From assembly GCA_035649575.1 (NCBI GenBank), contig DASRJH010000161.1:1-22871 (forward strand): 22,871 bases of DNA, in the 5' to 3' direction. The translations under genes were made by a program, and so were the position numbers. This document shows, in pieces, positions 20,908 to 22,871 of the stretch. Position 1 is the stretch's first letter; each line of letters begins with the position of its first letter. This DNA comes from DASVAL01 sp035649575 (lineage in GTDB: Bacteria; Planctomycetota; UBA1135; UBA2386). The notes beneath the pieces were generated by a model that was not told the origin of the DNA, did not search any database, and was given only the letters and a program-made list of their open reading frames with translations.

Positions 20908-22038
20908 CTACTTCGTGGCGCTCTGTCTCGGCCGCCCGGTGAGGATCTGGACCCCGTAGCCGGGCTGTTGCCCGCCGCTCAGACGCGCCCGCAGGATGCG
21001 CAACCCGCCGGCCTCGACCTCGCTGCGCGGAGCAACCAAGACCGGGCCGCACTCGTCCCTCATCTCGAAGAAGTTGCGAGACAGGTCGTAGTCGCGGAAA
21101 GCCTCGTCGATGTTGCCGACGACGATGAACAGCTTCGGGAACACATCGTGCCGCGTGGTGATGAGGCGCATGAGCACGTCTACTTCCTCGCGCGGGTTGG
21201 ACGGCACCAAGGTGATCGTGCGCGACACGTTGGCCAGCCGGCCGCTGTTCAGCGCGCGTGCCACGAGCGAGCGAACGGTCTCGAGGTTGCGCGCGTCCTG
21301 TTGGCTCCTGCGCAGCAGGCTCACCGCATAGCGGAGATCCGCGTCGACCTCGCTGTTGGTGAAGTACAGCCGCTCGTGATCGCGCAGATCCAGCAGGATT
21401 CCGCCGAGCCCGCAGAACTCGTCGGCATCGTGCAGGATCTGCTGGACGGCTGCGTCGCTGCCCGCGGCGCCCGGAGAGAACCCGTCATGGTTGAGTTTGC
21501 GGATCCCGGCGGTCACGGCTGCGTGACGCTGCTCGAGCTGCTTTGCCGTTTCCACGGCGACGAGCTCGCAAGTTAACGGACGCGCCCACGACATCATCGG
21601 GATCATCGGGCTCTGGTCGCCCTGAACGCCGATATCCGCCGCAGCCTGCACACCAAGCCGATCCGGTTTGACGACGGGATCTCGCTGGACCGTGCGGTCG
21701 CCGCGGGCCCACGTCACACCGAGCAGGACCACGGCCGCGGCCGCCGCGCCGGTCACCGCATAGCGGAACTTCGTCAGCAGCGGCACCGGTTCGTGGAACA
21801 CGGCTGCCGGCGTGCCCTCGCCGGCGCCGATGCGTTCCCAGAGCCGCTCCCGGAATCCTTCGCTGACGCGCATCTTTCCGAGGCGCAAGGTCAGATTCTG
21901 CGCGGCTTGCAGATCGGTCCAGAACGCGCTGCAGACCGCGCAAGTCTCGACATGCCGCATGACGATCGCGCGGCGGCCCGACGGCAGTCGGCCGTCGAGA
22001 CACTGCGACAGTTCGTAACGGCAGGTGGAGCAGTTCAT
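20908..22038 (-). CDS. Zinc-finger anti-sigma factor with large extracytoplasmic domain
   Basis: 376 residues from the ATG at 22038, chosen because the zf-HC2 domain starts at once (MNCSTCRYELSQCLDG). The zinc site H29-x3-C33-x2-C36 (HVETCAVC) is intact. Residues 40-90 are the likely sigma-binding helices (SEGFRERLWERIGAG). One TM segment spans about 92-110 (YAVTGAAAAAVVLLGVTWA). The remaining 265 residues should lie outside the cytoplasm and show helical and beta segments (DARNLETVRSLVARALNSGR; PKLFIVVGNIDEAF) that I do not recognise. The known role of the family is to hold an ECF sigma factor at the membrane until a signal acts on the outer domain. The gene begins 23 bases after the sigma stop, fitting a co-transcribed pair. 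Confidence 0.9.
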   Translation of the reverse strand: MNCSTCRYELSQCLDGRLPSGRRAIVMRHVETCAVCSAFWTDLQAAQNLTLRLGKMRVSEGFRERLWERIGAGEGTPAAVFHEPVPLLTKFRYAVTGAAAAAVVLLGVTWARGDRTVQRDPVVKPDRLGVQAAADIGVQGDQSPMIPMMSWARPLTCELVAVETAKQLEQRHAAVTAGIRKLNHDGFSPGAAGSDAAVQQILHDADEFCGLGGILLDLRDHERLYFTNSEVDADLRYAVSLLRRSQQDARNLETVRSLVARALNSGRLANVSRTITLVPSNPREEVDVLMRLITTRHDVFPKLFIVVGNIDEAFRDYDLSRNFFEMRDECGPVLVAPRSEVEAGGLRILRARLSGGQQPGYGVQILTGRPRQSATK

Positions 22039-22061
22039 CTTGCGTGATTCGGGTGCGCGAG

Positions 22062-22622
22062 TCAGACCTTGATCAATCGACTGACCAGGGACGTGAAGCG
22101 TTGGCGCGCGCGGAACAATCGAGTGGAGACCGTCTTTACTGGACATCCCATGACCGCCGCTGCGTCTTCATAACTGAGCCCTTCAACTTCGCAGAGCAGG
22201 AACGCCTCCCGGAACTTCATCGGAAGTTCGCTGATCGCGACCTCGATCGCCTGGTTGGCCTCGCGCGTCTCGGCGAGTTGATCGGGCCGGGCGCTGCCTG
22301 CGTCGGCCGGGACGAACGGGTTGTCGTCGTCCTTCTGCAGGTCGCGGAACAGACAGAGCTTGAACTTGCGCCGCCGCAACTGGTCGAGGCAGAGGTTGCG
22401 TGCCACGCGAAACAACCAAGGCCGGAAAGCCGCGGTCGGCACCTGGTTCAGATGGCGGTACAGGGCAAGGAACGCATCCTGCGCGACGTCTTCGGCAGCG
22501 ATGGAGTCGCCGAGGAGCCGCGTCGCGTAGGCCTTCAGACTGTCCGTGTGCTCGGCGAGGGCACGATGGTAGGAGACCATCGTGACGGGGTCTGGTTGGT
22601 AGTCCTGGCTCGCGCTGACCAT
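22062..22622 (-). CDS. ECF-type RNA polymerase sigma-70 factor
   Basis: 186 residues using the ATG at 22622. Region 2 spans about residues 25-88, with DSIAAEDVAQDAFLALYRHL and FRPWLFRVARNLCLDQLRRR, the -10 recognition and core-binding helices. Region 4 spans about 125-180, with LPMKFREAFLLCEVEGLSYE and DAAAVMGCPVKTVSTRLFRARQRF as the -35-binding helix-turn-helix. There is no region 1 or 3, as expected for ECF factors. Other possible starts are ATG 22580 and ATG 22760; the last would add a 46-residue extension unlike the family and overlap the divergent lipoprotein start. It is followed by its anti-sigma gene. The specific regulon is unknown. Confidence 0.93.
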   Translation of the reverse strand: MVSASQDYQPDPVTMVSYHRALAEHTDSLKAYATRLLGDSIAAEDVAQDAFLALYRHLNQVPTAAFRPWLFRVARNLCLDQLRRRKFKLCLFRDLQKDDDNPFVPADAGSARPDQLAETREANQAIEVAISELPMKFREAFLLCEVEGLSYEDAAAVMGCPVKTVSTRLFRARQRFTSLVSRLIKV

Positions 22623-22758
22623 CGCTTGGGAGGAGGAGATACTAGCTCTGGCCGGCGGTCCAGCCACGGGACTGACGAACGAAGGTCGCAAGACGGCACT
22701 GGTTGGGAGAAACTCCGGCTTGACGAAAACCAACGCCGCGGGACTAGTTACCAGAGCC
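22623..22758. promoter_or_regulatory. Divergent promoter region between sigma operon and lipoprotein
   Basis: 136 bases, visibly less GC-rich than the flanking coding sequence. TTGACG (22720-22725) followed 17 bases later by ACTAGT (22743-22748) is a weak sigma-70-like pair on the plus strand, but it ends only 10 bases before the lipoprotein ATG. No GGAAC-type ECF -35 was seen pointing into the sigma gene, so autoregulation by this sigma is not apparent here. Confidence 0.35.
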
Positions 22759-22871
22759 ATGCCTCCTGCCACGACACCCCTGCCATCGGCCAAGCGGCCG
22801 TTCGCGGCCACCGCACGCCGCGCTCCGCTCCTGCTCCTGATGGCTTCGCTGCATGGTTGTGGCGGCAGTCT
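22759..22871 (+). CDS. N-terminus of a putative lipoprotein, cut by the window end
   Basis: The last 113 bases give an open plus-strand frame of 37 codons from the ATG at 22759. It reads as a lipoprotein signal: a positively charged stretch (AKRPFAATARR), a hydrophobic core (APLLLLMASL) and L-H-G-C, a lipobox-like site with the cysteine at residue 34, then glycines. H at -2 is unusual. The gene is divergent from the ECF sigma gene. The product cannot be identified from this fragment. The minus-strand sigma frame also stays open here, so strand choice rests on the signal-like content and on the sigma start chosen. Confidence 0.5.
   Translation, partial: MPPATTPLPSAKRPFAATARRAPLLLLMASLHGCGGS

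Noticed and set aside
20816..20959. 47-codon plus-strand ORF with a hydrophobic start
   Set aside because: Its leucine/valine stretch is a by-product of the 12-bp repeat, its second half is antisense to the anti-sigma gene and there is no ribosome binding site.
22623..22811. Longer starts for the sigma factor (ATG 22760 or GTG 22811)
   Set aside because: The added residues do not resemble sigma factors, the region is less GC-rich than coding sequence here, and it would overlap the divergent lipoprotein start.

Overview
The window is GC-rich, densely coded bacterial chromosome. Long open antisense frames run through nearly every gene, as expected at this base composition. The gene content suggests a Planctomycetota-like organism: VIT/VWA and HEAT/VWA envelope proteins, a large protein of carboxypeptidase-regulatory-like modules, a huge soluble poly-HAMP hybrid kinase, an ECF sigma factor with a zinc-finger anti-sigma, and often weak or absent Shine-Dalgarno sequences. 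This is inferred from gene families only; there is no rRNA or other phylogenetic marker, and Myxococcota or Acidobacteriota relatives are not excluded. I saw no tRNA, rRNA, CRISPR array, IS element, phage gene or attachment site. No gene-free stretch exceeds 300 bases; the longest are 13401-13661 and 15830-16057.

Layout. (i) 1-1761: a DUF3592-like membrane protein running off the left edge (-), a universal stress protein (+) and an EI24/CysZ-type membrane protein (-) that overlaps it tail to tail. (ii) 1783-6270: a Xaa-Pro aminopeptidase-type metallopeptidase (-), upstream of and probably co-transcribed with the EI24 gene, and a divergent 985-residue membrane-anchored protein of about nine beta-sandwich modules (+). 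(iii) 6274-13400: a two-gene signalling operon (-). It encodes an 1824-residue soluble kinase with eight 92-residue HAMP-type units, GAF, HisKA, HATPase and three receiver domains, followed 14 nt downstream by a REC-PAS-HisKA-HATPase protein. (iv) 13662-15829: a secreted HEAT-like protein translationally coupled to a divergent tRNA nucleotidyltransferase/HD protein (-). (v) 16058-18770: a VIT-VWA protein and a small membrane protein (+), closed by a hairpin shared with the convergent next operon. (vi) 18840-22622: ECF sigma, zinc-finger anti-sigma and HEAT-VWA protein (-). (vii) 22759-end: the start of a divergent lipoprotein (+).

How the parts may work together. The kinase pair carries two transmitter modules and four receiver domains and looks like a self-contained cytoplasmic phosphorelay without a DNA-binding output. 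Its repeat architecture recalls the fungal group III (Nik1/Os-1) osmosensor kinases. The right half holds envelope components (two MIDAS-bearing VWA proteins, a HEAT-like secreted protein, a lipoprotein) around an ECF sigma/anti-sigma pair, so an envelope-stress regulon is a reasonable but unproven reading. The best candidates for something little described are the homogenised eight-unit HAMP array, the NTase/HD protein with a degraded nucleotidyltransferase G-motif coupled to a secreted HEAT protein, and the large uncharacterised extracytoplasmic domain on the anti-sigma protein.
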